Part shown: positions 8,001 to 15,126 of the stretch, piece after piece | Numbering within the stretch: the first letter of the stretch is position 1 | Layout of the letters: every line of letters begins with the position of its first letter | Source: Streptomyces achromogenes | GTDB lineage: Bacteria > Actinomycetota > Actinomycetes > Streptomycetales > Streptomycetaceae | Length of the DNA: 64,000 nt | Reading direction: 5' to 3' | NCBI RefSeq assembly: GCF_030816715.1 | Contig: NZ_JAUSYH010000001.1 | Span: forward strand, 1,984,001 to 2,048,000 | Made by a program: the position numbers and the translations under genes | Notes under the pieces: model-generated | What the model was told of the DNA's origin: nothing | What the model saw: the letters and a program-made list of their open reading frames with translations, nothing else | The model's database searches: none

Positions 8001-8963
8001 CTGCCCAGTCTGACCACGGTCGGCGAGGGCGCGTTCCTCGCCGACGACACGCTGACCGCGCCGTACGAGCTGGGCGGCGGCTGGATGCGCATCGGGCGCG
8101 CGGAGATCGGGCGGCGGGCGTTCCTCGGCAACTCGGGAATGACCGCGCCGGGGCGGAGCGTGCCGGACGGCGGCCTGGTGGGCGTGCTGTCGGCGACGCC
8201 CAAGAAGGCGAAGAAGGGCAGTTCGTATCTGGGGCTGCCGCCCGTGAAGCTGCCGCGGAACACCACCGGCGGTGACCAGAGCCGGACGTACGAGCCGACC
8301 GCGCGGCTGCTGTGGGCGCGCATGCTGGTGGAGGTGTGCCGGATCGTGCCGGTGTTCTGCTCGGCGGGGCTGGCGGTGCTGACGGTGGCGGCGCTGTGCG
8401 CGCTCGGCGCGTGGGCGGCGCTGCTGTCGGGGCTCGTGCTGCTCGGGGCGGGGGCCGCGGCGGCCCTCGTCTCGGTGGCCGCCAAGTGGCTGCTGGTCGG
8501 CCGGCACCGCAGCGGGGAGCATCCGCTGTGGAGCGGGTTCGTGTGGCGCAATGAGCTGGCGGACACGTTCGTCGAGGTGGTGGCCGTGCCGTGGCTGGCC
8601 GGCGCCGTGCCGGGGACGCCGGTGATGACGGCGTGGCTGCGCGGGCTCGGGGCGCGGATCGGCCGGGGCACGTGGGTGGAGAGCTACTGGCTGCCGGAGT
8701 CGGACCTGGTCACGCTGGAGGACGGCGTGACGGTCAACCGCGGATGCGTCCTGCAGACTCACCTCTTCCACGACCGGATCTTGCGGACGGATACTGTGGT
8801 CCTCCGTGAGGGCGCCACGCTGGGCCCTGGCGGGATCGTGCTGCCCGGCAGCACGATCGGGGCCCGGACGACCCTGGGTCCCGCGTCGCTCGTCATGGCC
8901 GCGGAGTCCGTCCCCGACGACACCCGCTGGCTCGGCAACCCGATCGAGGCATGGCGTCCCTGA
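5097..8963 (+). CDS. Pls/PosA-family single-module non-ribosomal peptide synthetase (poly-amino-acid synthetase-like)
   Basis: 1288 residues. The ATG at 5097 has GAGG only 4 nt upstream; no better in-frame start fits. Order: adenylation domain (about 35-515) with FTSGSTGKPKG, TYGPTEA and the late TSGKVDR motif; a carrier domain with the 4'-phosphopantetheine Ser549 in FFAIGGSS; then three soluble segments separated by three pairs of membrane helices (roughly 605-665, 835-905, 1070-1140). The soluble segments carry hexapeptide-type left-handed helix repeats. This is the layout of epsilon-poly-L-lysine synthetase (A-T-TM-C1-TM-C2-TM-C3, about 1320 residues), in which tandem acyltransferase-like domains extend a homopolymer. 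It should therefore sit in the membrane and polymerise one amino acid; which one is not decidable by eye. It overlaps the M1 peptidase gene by 13 bp. Confidence 0.88.
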   Translation: MAAIHESSALGLLDEEIHARSGDTARFSGGPAASPRTLVDVFDASVRSFPDEPALDDGSTPLTYRALAVEVENLRRRLAAAGVGLGDRVGVRVPSGTNDLYVAILAVLAAGAAYVPVDAEDPDERAELVFGEADVRAVVGAGHEITVHGASGAAAGRPGTGHDAWIIFTSGSTGKPKGVAVSHRSAAAFVDAEAALFLTEEPIGPGDRVMAGLSVAFDASCEEMWLAWRYGACLVPVPRAQVRSGADLGPWLVEQEITVVSTVPTLAALWEPETLNDVRLLIFGGEACPPELVQRLVTEGREVWNTYGPTEATVVACASLMSGEEPVRIGLPLRGWELAVVDEAGEPVPMGGSGQLVIGGVGLARYLDAGKDAEKYAPLTSLGWERAYRSGDLVHADADGLVFLGRADEQIKLGGRRIELGEVDAALQALPGVAGAAAAVRSARSGNQLLVGYVVVQEGWDQAAAVRRLRAELPAALVPLLAPVDDLPTRTSGKVDRNALPWPLEGLETGGRTEQLYGTEAWLAEQWTEVLGIPVSGARDDFFAIGGSSLAAAQLTTRLRTRYPSAAVLDVYQQPTLRKLARYLEESAQDDGAARVVAPVPVRAKVIQLLLLLPLFTLLGLRWTVPLALVGNLLPGYSWLPTAPWWLVVSGAVLLFSPPGRLAIAAGGARLLLRGVRPGRYARGGGVHLRLWTAERLAEFSGATSLTGSWLERYARALGAKVGPDVDLHSLPPVTGMLRLGRGAAVESEVDLSGHWLDGDRLEIGPVRVGAHAVVGTRSMLFPGARVGKRAEVAPGSAVTGQVPTGQRWAGAPAAKLGKAKRNWPKERPARGTYWRFMYGLTGFALTALPVLAGGAALLVAGLFVPPGGGLAAALSGAALALVPATLAFGLAYAVLLVAAVRLLSLGLREGTHPTHSRTGWQAWTVTQLMDRSRETLFPLYAGLVTPVWLRLLGMRIGKGAEISTVLALPSLTTVGEGAFLADDTLTAPYELGGGWMRIGRAEIGRRAFLGNSGMTAPGRSVPDGGLVGVLSATPKKAKKGSSYLGLPPVKLPRNTTGGDQSRTYEPTARLLWARMLVEVCRIVPVFCSAGLAVLTVAALCALGAWAALLSGLVLLGAGAAAALVSVAAKWLLVGRHRSGEHPLWSGFVWRNELADTFVEVVAVPWLAGAVPGTPVMTAWLRGLGARIGRGTWVESYWLPESDLVTLEDGVTVNRGCVLQTHLFHDRILRTDTVVLREGATLGPGGIVLPGSTIGARTTLGPASLVMAAESVPDDTRWLGNPIEAWRP

Positions 8964-10396
8964 GGACGGGCTACTCGGACCCGGAGCGCGGCGACGCACC
9001 GGCGGCGGGCGGTTCGAGCACAGGGCAGGGAGCGGACGCGGAAGTGGCAGTTCAGCAGTCGGTCGGGCCGGACCCGTACTTCCCGGCCAACGGTGACTCC
9101 CGGTACCGGGTGCACCGCTACGAGCTCACGCTGGACTACCGGCCGGGCCCGAACCGGCTGTCGGGCGCCGCGCGGATCAACGCGATCGCGGGGCGGTCCG
9201 CGCTGGCCGAGTTCCAGCTGAACCTGGCCGACTTCAAGATCGGCCGGGTCCGGGTGGACGGTCGTCCGGCGCACTACACGCATCGGGGCGGCCGGCTGCG
9301 GGTCGGGCCGGCCAAGCCGGTCCGCGCCGGGGCCGCGTTCACGGTGGAGGTGCAGTGGTCGGGCAACCCGAAGCCGGTGAACAGCCCCTGGGGCGGTATC
9401 GGCTGGGAGGAGCTGGACGACGGGGCGCTGGTGGCGAGCCAGCCGGTCGGGGCGCCGTCCTGGTACCCGTGCAACGACCGCCCGGCGGACAAGGCGTCGT
9501 ACCTGATATCGGTCACGACGCCGTCGGCGTACTCGGTGGTGGCGGGCGGCCGGCTGCTGACGCGGACCACGAAGGCGTCGACGACCACCTGGGTCTACGA
9601 GCAGTCGGCGCCGACGTCGAGCTATCTGATAGGGCTGTCGATCGGCAAGTACCAGACGGTCCTGCTGGGCGACCCGGGGCTCGGCGGCGTCCCCCAGCAC
9701 GGGCACATCCCGGCGCGGCTGCTGCCGGAGTTCTCGCGGGACTTCGCGCGCCAGCCCGCCATGATGCACCTCTTCCAGCAGCTCTTCGGCCCGTACCCGT
9801 TCGACGAGTACGCGGTGGTCGTGACGGAGGAGGAGCTCGACGTCCCCGTCGAGGCGCAGGGGTTGTCGCTGTTCGGCGCCAACCACGTGGACGGGGCGCG
9901 GGGTTCGGAGCGGCTGGTGGCGCACGAGCTGGCGCACCAGTGGTTCGGCAACAGCGTGTCGATCGCCGACTGGCGGCACATCTGGCTGAACGAGGGGTTC
10001 GCGAAGTACGCGGAGTGGCTGTGGTCGGAGCGGTCGGGCGGTCGCAGCGCGCAGCAACTCGCCGCCGTCGCCCACCGGTTGCTGGCGACGCAGCCGCAGG
10101 ATCTGCGGCTCGCCGATCCGGGGCGCAAGTCGATGTTCGACGACCGGCTCTACGAGCGCGGCGGTCTCGCCGTGCACGCCGTGCGCTGTGCGCTGGGCGA
10201 CGACGCGTTCTTCCACATGGTGCGCGCCTGGCTCGGGGTGCACCGGGGCGGGTCGGTGACCACGGCGACGTTCGCCGCGCACGCCGCCCGGTTCACGTCC
10301 GAGCCGCTGGACGAGCTGTTCGCGGCCTGGGTGTACGGGACGGCGCTGCCGCCGTTGCCGACGCCGTCGGCGCAGCGGGGCGCGGCATCGGCCTGA
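8951..10396 (+). CDS. M1 family metallopeptidase (gluzincin aminopeptidase)
   Basis: 481 residues. It starts 13 bp inside the end of the synthetase gene in another frame, which argues for coupled translation. The zinc site is complete: His325-Glu326-x-x-His329 (HELAHQW) and Glu348 in NEGFAKY. The N-terminal beta-sandwich of M1 enzymes covers about 45-230. It is shorter than PepN-type enzymes (about 850 residues), lacking the long C-terminal helical domain, like many actinobacterial M1 proteins of 450-500 residues. No signal peptide is seen. The tight pairing suggests it acts on the synthetase product or provides self-protection by degrading it; this is inference. Confidence 0.9.
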   Translation: MASLRTGYSDPERGDAPAAGGSSTGQGADAEVAVQQSVGPDPYFPANGDSRYRVHRYELTLDYRPGPNRLSGAARINAIAGRSALAEFQLNLADFKIGRVRVDGRPAHYTHRGGRLRVGPAKPVRAGAAFTVEVQWSGNPKPVNSPWGGIGWEELDDGALVASQPVGAPSWYPCNDRPADKASYLISVTTPSAYSVVAGGRLLTRTTKASTTTWVYEQSAPTSSYLIGLSIGKYQTVLLGDPGLGGVPQHGHIPARLLPEFSRDFARQPAMMHLFQQLFGPYPFDEYAVVVTEEELDVPVEAQGLSLFGANHVDGARGSERLVAHELAHQWFGNSVSIADWRHIWLNEGFAKYAEWLWSERSGGRSAQQLAAVAHRLLATQPQDLRLADPGRKSMFDDRLYERGGLAVHAVRCALGDDAFFHMVRAWLGVHRGGSVTTATFAAHAARFTSEPLDELFAAWVYGTALPPLPTPSAQRGAASA

Positions 10397-10450
10397 GCGC
10401 CGGGCCCGCTCCGGCGCCGGCGTCGGAGCGGTGACGAGGCCGCGGGGCGA

Positions 10451-10482
10451 GGCAGGACCGAAGGGCGGCAGGACCGAAGGGC
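10451..10482 (+). repeat. Two-copy 16-bp tandem repeat
   Basis: GGCAGGACCGAAGGGC occurs twice head to tail (10451-10466, 10467-10482) in the gap between the M1 peptidase and the ychJ-like gene. No function is apparent. Confidence 0.7.
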
Positions 10483-10548
10483 GGTGCAAGCGGTCGCGCA
10501 GGCTCTCCGGCCGTCCAGGGGCGTGACCGGGACCGGTGGGCGCCCGGG

Positions 10549-10554
10549 CACAAT
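10549..10554 (+). promoter_or_regulatory. -10 element of a leaderless promoter
   Basis: CACAAT lies exactly 7 nt before the ATG at 10562, the same hexamer and spacing as at the DUF5703 gene. Confidence 0.45.
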
Positions 10555-10561
10555 GAACCGC

Positions 10562-10996
10562 ATGGCCCGACGTTCCGCACGCCCGCGACAGCGCGCCTCC
10601 GCCGCTGTGCCCGCCACCCCCGCCGTCCCCGCCGACTGCCCGTGCGGGCTTTCCGCACCGTACGAGGCGTGCTGCGGCCGCTACCACGCGGGCGCCGGGG
10701 CCGCGCCGACCGCCGAGGCGCTGATGCGGTCGCGCTACAGCGCGTTCGTCATGGGCGAGGCGGGCTATCTGCTGCGGACCTGGCATCCGCGGACGCGTCC
10801 GGAGCGGCTGGAACTCGATCCCGGGACGCGGTGGACGGGCCTGGAGATCCTCTCCGTGTCCGACGGGAGCGCGTTCCACCCGACGGGGACGGTGGAGTTC
10901 CGCGCGTCGTACCGGGGCGGCTCGCTGCACGAGCGCAGCCGCTTCGAGCGGGTGGACGGGGCCTGGGCGTACGTGGACGGCGACTTCCCGGAGTGA
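10562..10996 (+). CDS. YchJ family (UPF0225) SEC-C motif protein
   Basis: 144 residues starting MARRSARPRQ. The N-terminal zinc motif CPCGLSAPYEACCGRYH is the SEC-C type found at the end of SecA and in YchJ proteins, and the rest (ALMRSRYSAFVMGEAGYLLRTWHP) matches the YchJ middle domain with an NTF2-like fold. The start was chosen over an ATG at 10553 because CACAAT sits 7 nt upstream and no RBS exists. The role of YchJ is unknown; zinc binding and protein interaction are likely. It is followed 18 bp later by the convergent gntR end. Confidence 0.85.
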   Translation: MARRSARPRQRASAAVPATPAVPADCPCGLSAPYEACCGRYHAGAGAAPTAEALMRSRYSAFVMGEAGYLLRTWHPRTRPERLELDPGTRWTGLEILSVSDGSAFHPTGTVEFRASYRGGSLHERSRFERVDGAWAYVDGDFPE

Positions 10997-11014
10997 CGCC
11001 GCACGCCGGCCGCG

Positions 11015-11716
11015 TCAGGGAGCCAGGATGTCCAGTTCGTGGAGGGCGCCGACGGTGATCTCGCGGGTGAGCCGTTCCGCGCGGGCCGCGTCGCCGGCCC
11101 GGACCGCCTCGGCGACCTGGACGTGCAGGGTGACGGCGGCCGGGTCGGGGTCCTCGAACATGACCTCGTGATGGGTGCGGCCGGCCAGGACCTCCGCGAC
11201 GACGTCGCCGAGGCGGGCGAACATCTCGTTGCCGGAGGCGGCGAGGATCACCCGGTGGAAGGCCATGTCGTGGACCAGATACCCCTCCAGCCGGTGGCCG
11301 CGTGAGTGGGCCACCATGCCGAGCGCGCACTCGGTGAGCTCGGCGCACTGTTCCGCCGTGGCGTGCCGCGCCGCGAGGCCCGCCGCGACCGGCTCGATCG
11401 CCGAGCGCAGGACGGTGAGCGAGCGCAGCTGGTGCGGGCGGTCGGCGCCGGCCAGCCGCCAGCGGATGACCTGCGGGTCGTAGACGTTCCACGCGGACCT
11501 GGGGCGGACCGTCACACCGACGCGGCGGCGCGACTCGACCAGGTCCATGGACTCCAGGACGCGGACCGCCTCGCGCATCACGGACCGGGAGACGTCGAAG
11601 CGCTGGGCCAGCTCGTCGGTGCGCAGGACGCTGCCGGGCGGGTACTCGCCCGCCGTGATCGCGGGCCCCAGGGCGTCCAGTACGCGGCCGTGGAGCCCCC
11701 GGTCCGGAGTGGTCAT
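11015..11716 (-). CDS. gntR: GntR/FCD-family repressor of gluconate genes
   Basis: 233 residues. The N-terminal winged helix (about 8-75; LAQRFDVSRSVMREAVRVLESMDLV) is of the FadR subfamily and the C-terminal FCD domain (about 90-225) has the helical ligand pocket with conserved Asp/His metal ligands (HDMAFHR). It diverges from gntK, and two GT-N3-AC operator boxes lie between the genes. By position it corresponds to SCO1678. The expected effector is gluconate or a phosphogluconate, with repression released when present; this is from family knowledge. Confidence 0.88.
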   Translation of the reverse strand: MTTPDRGLHGRVLDALGPAITAGEYPPGSVLRTDELAQRFDVSRSVMREAVRVLESMDLVESRRRVGVTVRPRSAWNVYDPQVIRWRLAGADRPHQLRSLTVLRSAIEPVAAGLAARHATAEQCAELTECALGMVAHSRGHRLEGYLVHDMAFHRVILAASGNEMFARLGDVVAEVLAGRTHHEVMFEDPDPAAVTLHVQVAEAVRAGDAARAERLTREITVGALHELDILAP

Positions 11717-11750
11717 GCACTCAGCGTACGGGGTAGATCACGGAGTCAAA

Positions 11751-11761
11751 AAGTCAGACTT
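11751..11761. promoter_or_regulatory. GntR operator box 1
   Basis: AAGTCAGACTT is a perfect 11-bp palindrome containing GT-N3-AC, the half-site spacing typical of FadR-type GntR proteins. It lies 35 bp upstream of gntR and 99 bp upstream of gntK. Confidence 0.6.
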
Positions 11762-11782
11762 ATTCGGCACCGGGCCTTGCAA

Positions 11783-11793
11783 TAGTCCTACCT
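11783..11793. promoter_or_regulatory. GntR operator box 2
   Basis: TAGTCCTACCT holds a second GT-N3-AC core (11785-11791), 32 bp from box 1 centre to centre, about three helical turns. This suggests cooperative binding to the divergent promoter region. Confidence 0.45.
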
Positions 11794-11859
11794 AATCGGT
11801 TTCAGTGTCGTCGACGGCGTCCACCGGCGCCGGATGTCGAGGAAGACAGCGAGGCAGAG

Positions 11860-12378
11860 ATGCGTACCCCGCACGTCGTCGTGCTGATGGGCGTCGCCGG
11901 CACGGGCAAGACCACCGTCGGTCCCCTGCTCGCCGCCCGGCTGGGCGTCCCGTACGCCGAGGGCGACGACTTCCACCCGCCGGCCAACATCGCCAAGATG
12001 TCGGCCGGCACCCCGCTCGGCGACGACGACCGGTGGCCGTGGCTCGACGCCATCGGCGCCTGGGCAAACGAGCGGGCCGGGCTCGGCGGCGTGGTCAGCT
12101 GCTCGGCGCTGAAGCGGTCGTACCGCGACCGGCTCAGGGCCGCCGCCCCAGCCGTCGTCTTCGTCCACCTGGCCGGCGACCGGTCGCTGATCGAGGACCG
12201 CATGGCGCACCGGCGGGGTCACTTCATGCCGACGGCGCTGCTGGACTCCCAGTTCGCCACGCTCCAGCCTCTCGAGGCGGACGAGGCCGGCGTCGTCGTC
12301 GACGTCGTCGGCAGCCCGGAGGCCATCACCGGGCGGGCGGTGACGGCGCTGAGCGCGCTCGCCGGTCCCGTGGACTGA
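11860..12378 (+). CDS. gntK: Gluconokinase
   Basis: 172 residues, the usual size. The P-loop GVAGTGKTT (11-19) is followed by the gluconokinase signature GDDFHPPANIAKMSAGTPL and by CSALKRSYRDRLR. It phosphorylates D-gluconate to 6-phosphogluconate in the cytoplasm, feeding the pentose phosphate pathway. GAGG lies upstream of the ATG. It is the first gene of the gluconate set, 198 bp before the permease. Confidence 0.95.
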   Translation: MRTPHVVVLMGVAGTGKTTVGPLLAARLGVPYAEGDDFHPPANIAKMSAGTPLGDDDRWPWLDAIGAWANERAGLGGVVSCSALKRSYRDRLRAAAPAVVFVHLAGDRSLIEDRMAHRRGHFMPTALLDSQFATLQPLEADEAGVVVDVVGSPEAITGRAVTALSALAGPVD

Positions 12379-12576
12379 GCCTCCCCGTCCGGCAGACCAC
12401 CGTCGGCCGACCACCGGGACCGGCCCTCGTCGCCGGCCCTCGTCGACACACCCTCGTCACCCTCCTCCAGAGCACTCGCTCCGGAGCTCTCCTGCGGCGT
12501 CGGCCGTACCCCCGCACGCCCTCGCACTCCCCGTGTCCCTCCCCCACCCCCTCCCCTACCTGACAAGGGAATCCCC

Positions 12577-13974
12577 GTGACCAGACTCAGCGTCGAGATG
12601 CTGGCAGCGGACGCCGTCGAGCCGATCACCTCGGCCGGCCACGCGCGGCTGGGCATCGCCGTCCTGGCGGGCATCGCCGTGATCGTCCTGCTCATCACCC
12701 GGTTCAAGCTTCACGCCTTCCTGGCCCTGACCATCGGCTCGCTCGCGCTGGGCGCGTTCGCCGGGGCGCCGCTCGACAAGGCCATCGCCTCGTTCACCAC
12801 CGGGCTGGGCGCCACCGTCGCCGGGGTGGGCGTGCTGATCGCACTGGGCGCGATCCTCGGCAAGATGCTCGCGGACTCCGGGGGCGCCGACCAGATCGTG
12901 GACACGATCCTCGCCAGGGCGGGCGGCCGCTCCATGCCCTGGGCGATGGTGCTGATCGCCTCGGTGATCGGTCTGCCGCTGTTCTTCGAGGTCGGCGTGG
13001 TGCTGCTGATCCCGGTGGTGCTGATGGTCGCGGGGCGCGGCAACTACTCGCTCATGCGGATCGGCATTCCGGCGCTGGCCGGTCTGTCGGTGATGCACGG
13101 GCTGGTCCCGCCGCACCCCGGTCCCCTGGTCGCGATCGACGCGGTCGGCGCCGACCTGGGCGTGACGCTGGCGCTCGGCGTGCTCGTGGCCATACCGACG
13201 GTCGTCGTCGCCGGACCGCTGTTCTCGCGGGTCGCCGCACGCTGGGTGGACGTCCCCGCCCCCGACCGCATGATCCCCCAGCGTCCCTCCGAGGACCCGG
13301 AGAAGCGGCCCGGGTTCGGCGCCACCCTTGCCACCATCCTGCTGCCCGTCGTGCTCATGCTGTCCAAGGCGCTGGTCGACCTCGTGGTGGACGACCCGGA
13401 GCACACCGTGCAGCGCGTCTTCGACGTCGTCGGGTCCCCGCTGATCGCGCTGCTCACGGCCGTGCTCGTCGGCATCTTCACCCTGCTGAGGCCCGCCGGG
13501 TTCGCCAGGGACCGGGTCTCGGGGCTGGTCGAGAAGGGGCTCGCGCCCATCGCGGGCATCCTGCTGATCGTGGGTGCGGGCGGCGGCTTCAAGCAGACGC
13601 TGATCGACTGCGGCGTGGGCCGGATGGTGCTGGAGATCTCCGAGGACTGGTCCATCCCCGCCCTGCTGCTGGCCTGGCTGATCGCGGTGGCGATCCGGCT
13701 GGCGACCGGTTCGGCGACCGTGGCGACGATCTCGGCGGCCGGCCTGGTCGCCCCGCTCGCGGCCGACATGTCGACGACGCACACCGCCCTGCTGGTGCTG
13801 GCCATCGGCGCGGGCTCGCTCTTCTTCAGCCACGTCAACGACGCCGGGTTCTGGCTGGTGAAGGAGTACTTCGGGCTCACCGTGGGCCAGAACGTGAAGA
13901 CCTGGTCGGTCATGGAGACGATCATCTCCGTGGTCGCGGGCGGTCTGGTCCTGCTCCTCTCCCTCGTGATCTAG
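12577..13974 (+). CDS. gntP: GntP family gluconate:H+ symporter
   Basis: 465 residues with about 12 membrane helices. It starts with GTG at 12577 behind CAAGGGA. Family hallmarks include GLPLFFEVGVVLLIPVV in the middle of the protein, HGLVPPHPGPL (the GntP signature) and the late FFSHVNDAGFWLVKEYF. It brings gluconate into the cell for GntK. The 198-bp gap before it is C-rich and has no gene. Confidence 0.95.
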   Translation: MTRLSVEMLAADAVEPITSAGHARLGIAVLAGIAVIVLLITRFKLHAFLALTIGSLALGAFAGAPLDKAIASFTTGLGATVAGVGVLIALGAILGKMLADSGGADQIVDTILARAGGRSMPWAMVLIASVIGLPLFFEVGVVLLIPVVLMVAGRGNYSLMRIGIPALAGLSVMHGLVPPHPGPLVAIDAVGADLGVTLALGVLVAIPTVVVAGPLFSRVAARWVDVPAPDRMIPQRPSEDPEKRPGFGATLATILLPVVLMLSKALVDLVVDDPEHTVQRVFDVVGSPLIALLTAVLVGIFTLLRPAGFARDRVSGLVEKGLAPIAGILLIVGAGGGFKQTLIDCGVGRMVLEISEDWSIPALLLAWLIAVAIRLATGSATVATISAAGLVAPLAADMSTTHTALLVLAIGAGSLFFSHVNDAGFWLVKEYFGLTVGQNVKTWSVMETIISVVAGGLVLLLSLVI

Positions 13975-14082
13975 ACGACAGGTCATGGGCGTGGGCCTGG
14001 GCGGGCGGGACGGCGGGCGACGCCCGCAGGCAGGGGAAGACGGGCACCGGGAAGCCGGGCACCGGGAAGAGGAGTCACGGCG

Positions 14083-14469
14083 ATGAGTCACCCCCTGTTC
14101 GACATCAGCGGCCGGACGGCTCTGGTCACCGGCTCCAGCCGCGGCATCGGCCTGGCCCTGGCCCGGGGTCTGGCCGAGGCCGGCTGCACGGTCGTCCTCA
14201 ACGGGCGCGACGCCGGACGCCTCGAGCGGGCGGCCGCCGGGCTCCCGGGCACGGTGCACACCAGCGCGTTCGACGTCACCGACGGGCCCGACATCTGCTC
14301 CCTGCAGAGCGAGGTGGCCCGCCCCGGCATCGCGCCCTACGCGGCCGCCAAGGGCGCGCTGAAGATGCTCACCAGCGCGATCGTCCCGGTGCGGGACGCG
14401 GAGTCGGCGTTCGCGCTCGCCGCCGACCGCAGCCGCTCCTGCAAGGTGCTGCTGGACTTCGGCGGCTGA
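14083..14469 (+). pseudogene. Chimeric remnant: start of gluconate 5-dehydrogenase (idnO) fused to the end of an L-idonate 5-dehydrogenase-like gene
   Basis: The 128-residue frame looks intact but is a deletion product. Residues 1-69 are the SDR start of an IdnO-type enzyme (TGSSRGIG at 17-24). At about residue 70 it jumps straight to ICSLQSEVARPGIAPYAAAKG, leaving out the ~65 residues with the NNAG motif. At about residue 97 it jumps again to AESAFALAADRSRSCKVLLDF, which is the C-terminus of a zinc alcohol dehydrogenase of the idonate dehydrogenase kind, not of an SDR. The catalytic YAAAK is kept, but the fold cannot be complete. Both junctions are in frame. It has a good RBS (GAAGAGGAG) and follows gntP by 108 bp. 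S. coelicolor appears to have full genes here (SCO1681 and SCO1682, from memory). Confidence 0.8.
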
Positions 14470-14502
14470 CCAACCGGACGGAGCCGTCGGGGGCTGTGCC
14501 GG

Positions 14503-15126
14503 TCACGGCCGCCAGTGGCGGTGTTCGCGCTCGGCCCACTCGCGGCTCACGGAGCCCGTGCGCATGCCGCGCCGGGCCTCCGGGTCGCCGAGCGCCATAC
14601 CGATGTGGCCGGCCAGGACGATGCCGACGGTCAGGGCCAGCCAGTCGTGCACGAAGGTCGCGCTGGTGCGCCACATGATCGGGGTGAGGTGGGTGAACCA
14701 CATGAGGAGTCCGGTACCGAGCATGACCAGCGTGGCCCCGGCGATCCAGGCCGCGTAGATCTTCTGACCGGCGTTGAACTTGGCGGCCGGACGCGACTCC
14801 CGCCGCTTGTCCCGGCGCAGGACGGCCCGCAGCCAGCGGCGGTCGTAGGGGCCGAAGCGGTTGAGGTGGCGCAGGTCGGCGCGGAACGCGCGGGAGGCGA
14901 GACCCGCGAGGACGGGGACGGGCAGTGCCAGCCCCGCCCACTCGTGGATGCGTACGACCAGTTCACGGCGGCCCACGAGCTGGGCGAACTCGGGGACGTA
15001 CAGGCAGGCGGCCGTCACCACGCACACGCCCATCAGCAGCGCCGTGCTGCGGTGCACCCAGCGCTCGGCGCGGGTGAAGCGGCGCACTCCCGTGGCGGCC
15101 GGCGGGGCCTCAGCTCGTAGGCTCAT
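14503..15126 (-). CDS. Cytochrome b561-type membrane subunit (partner of the molybdopterin protein)
   Basis: 207 residues with four predicted membrane helices (about 28-50, 66-84, 122-145, 160-182). Histidines in or beside the helices (WVHRSTALL, RIHEWAGL, WFTHLTPIMW, FVHDWLALT) fit ligation of two haems b as in formate dehydrogenase gamma and thiosulfate reductase cytochrome b. It overlaps the upstream molybdopterin gene by 17 bp, so the two form an operon, and electrons would pass between the Mo protein and the quinone pool. A YedY/YedZ-like arrangement is the closest parallel. Confidence 0.85.
   Translation of the reverse strand: MSLRAEAPPAATGVRRFTRAERWVHRSTALLMGVCVVTAACLYVPEFAQLVGRRELVVRIHEWAGLALPVPVLAGLASRAFRADLRHLNRFGPYDRRWLRAVLRRDKRRESRPAAKFNAGQKIYAAWIAGATLVMLGTGLLMWFTHLTPIMWRTSATFVHDWLALTVGIVLAGHIGMALGDPEARRGMRTGSVSREWAEREHRHWRP

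Noticed and set aside
4995..8999. A 1334-codon open frame on the minus strand opposite the peptide synthetase
   Set aside because: It is a product of high GC codon bias; the translation is Arg/Gln/Pro/His-rich without any family motif, while the plus strand encodes a clear multidomain enzyme.
4686..10560. Integrative element with att sites at tRNA-Leu
   Set aside because: I found no copy of the tRNA 3' end downstream and no integrase, so only the gene-content difference remains, not a demonstrable island.
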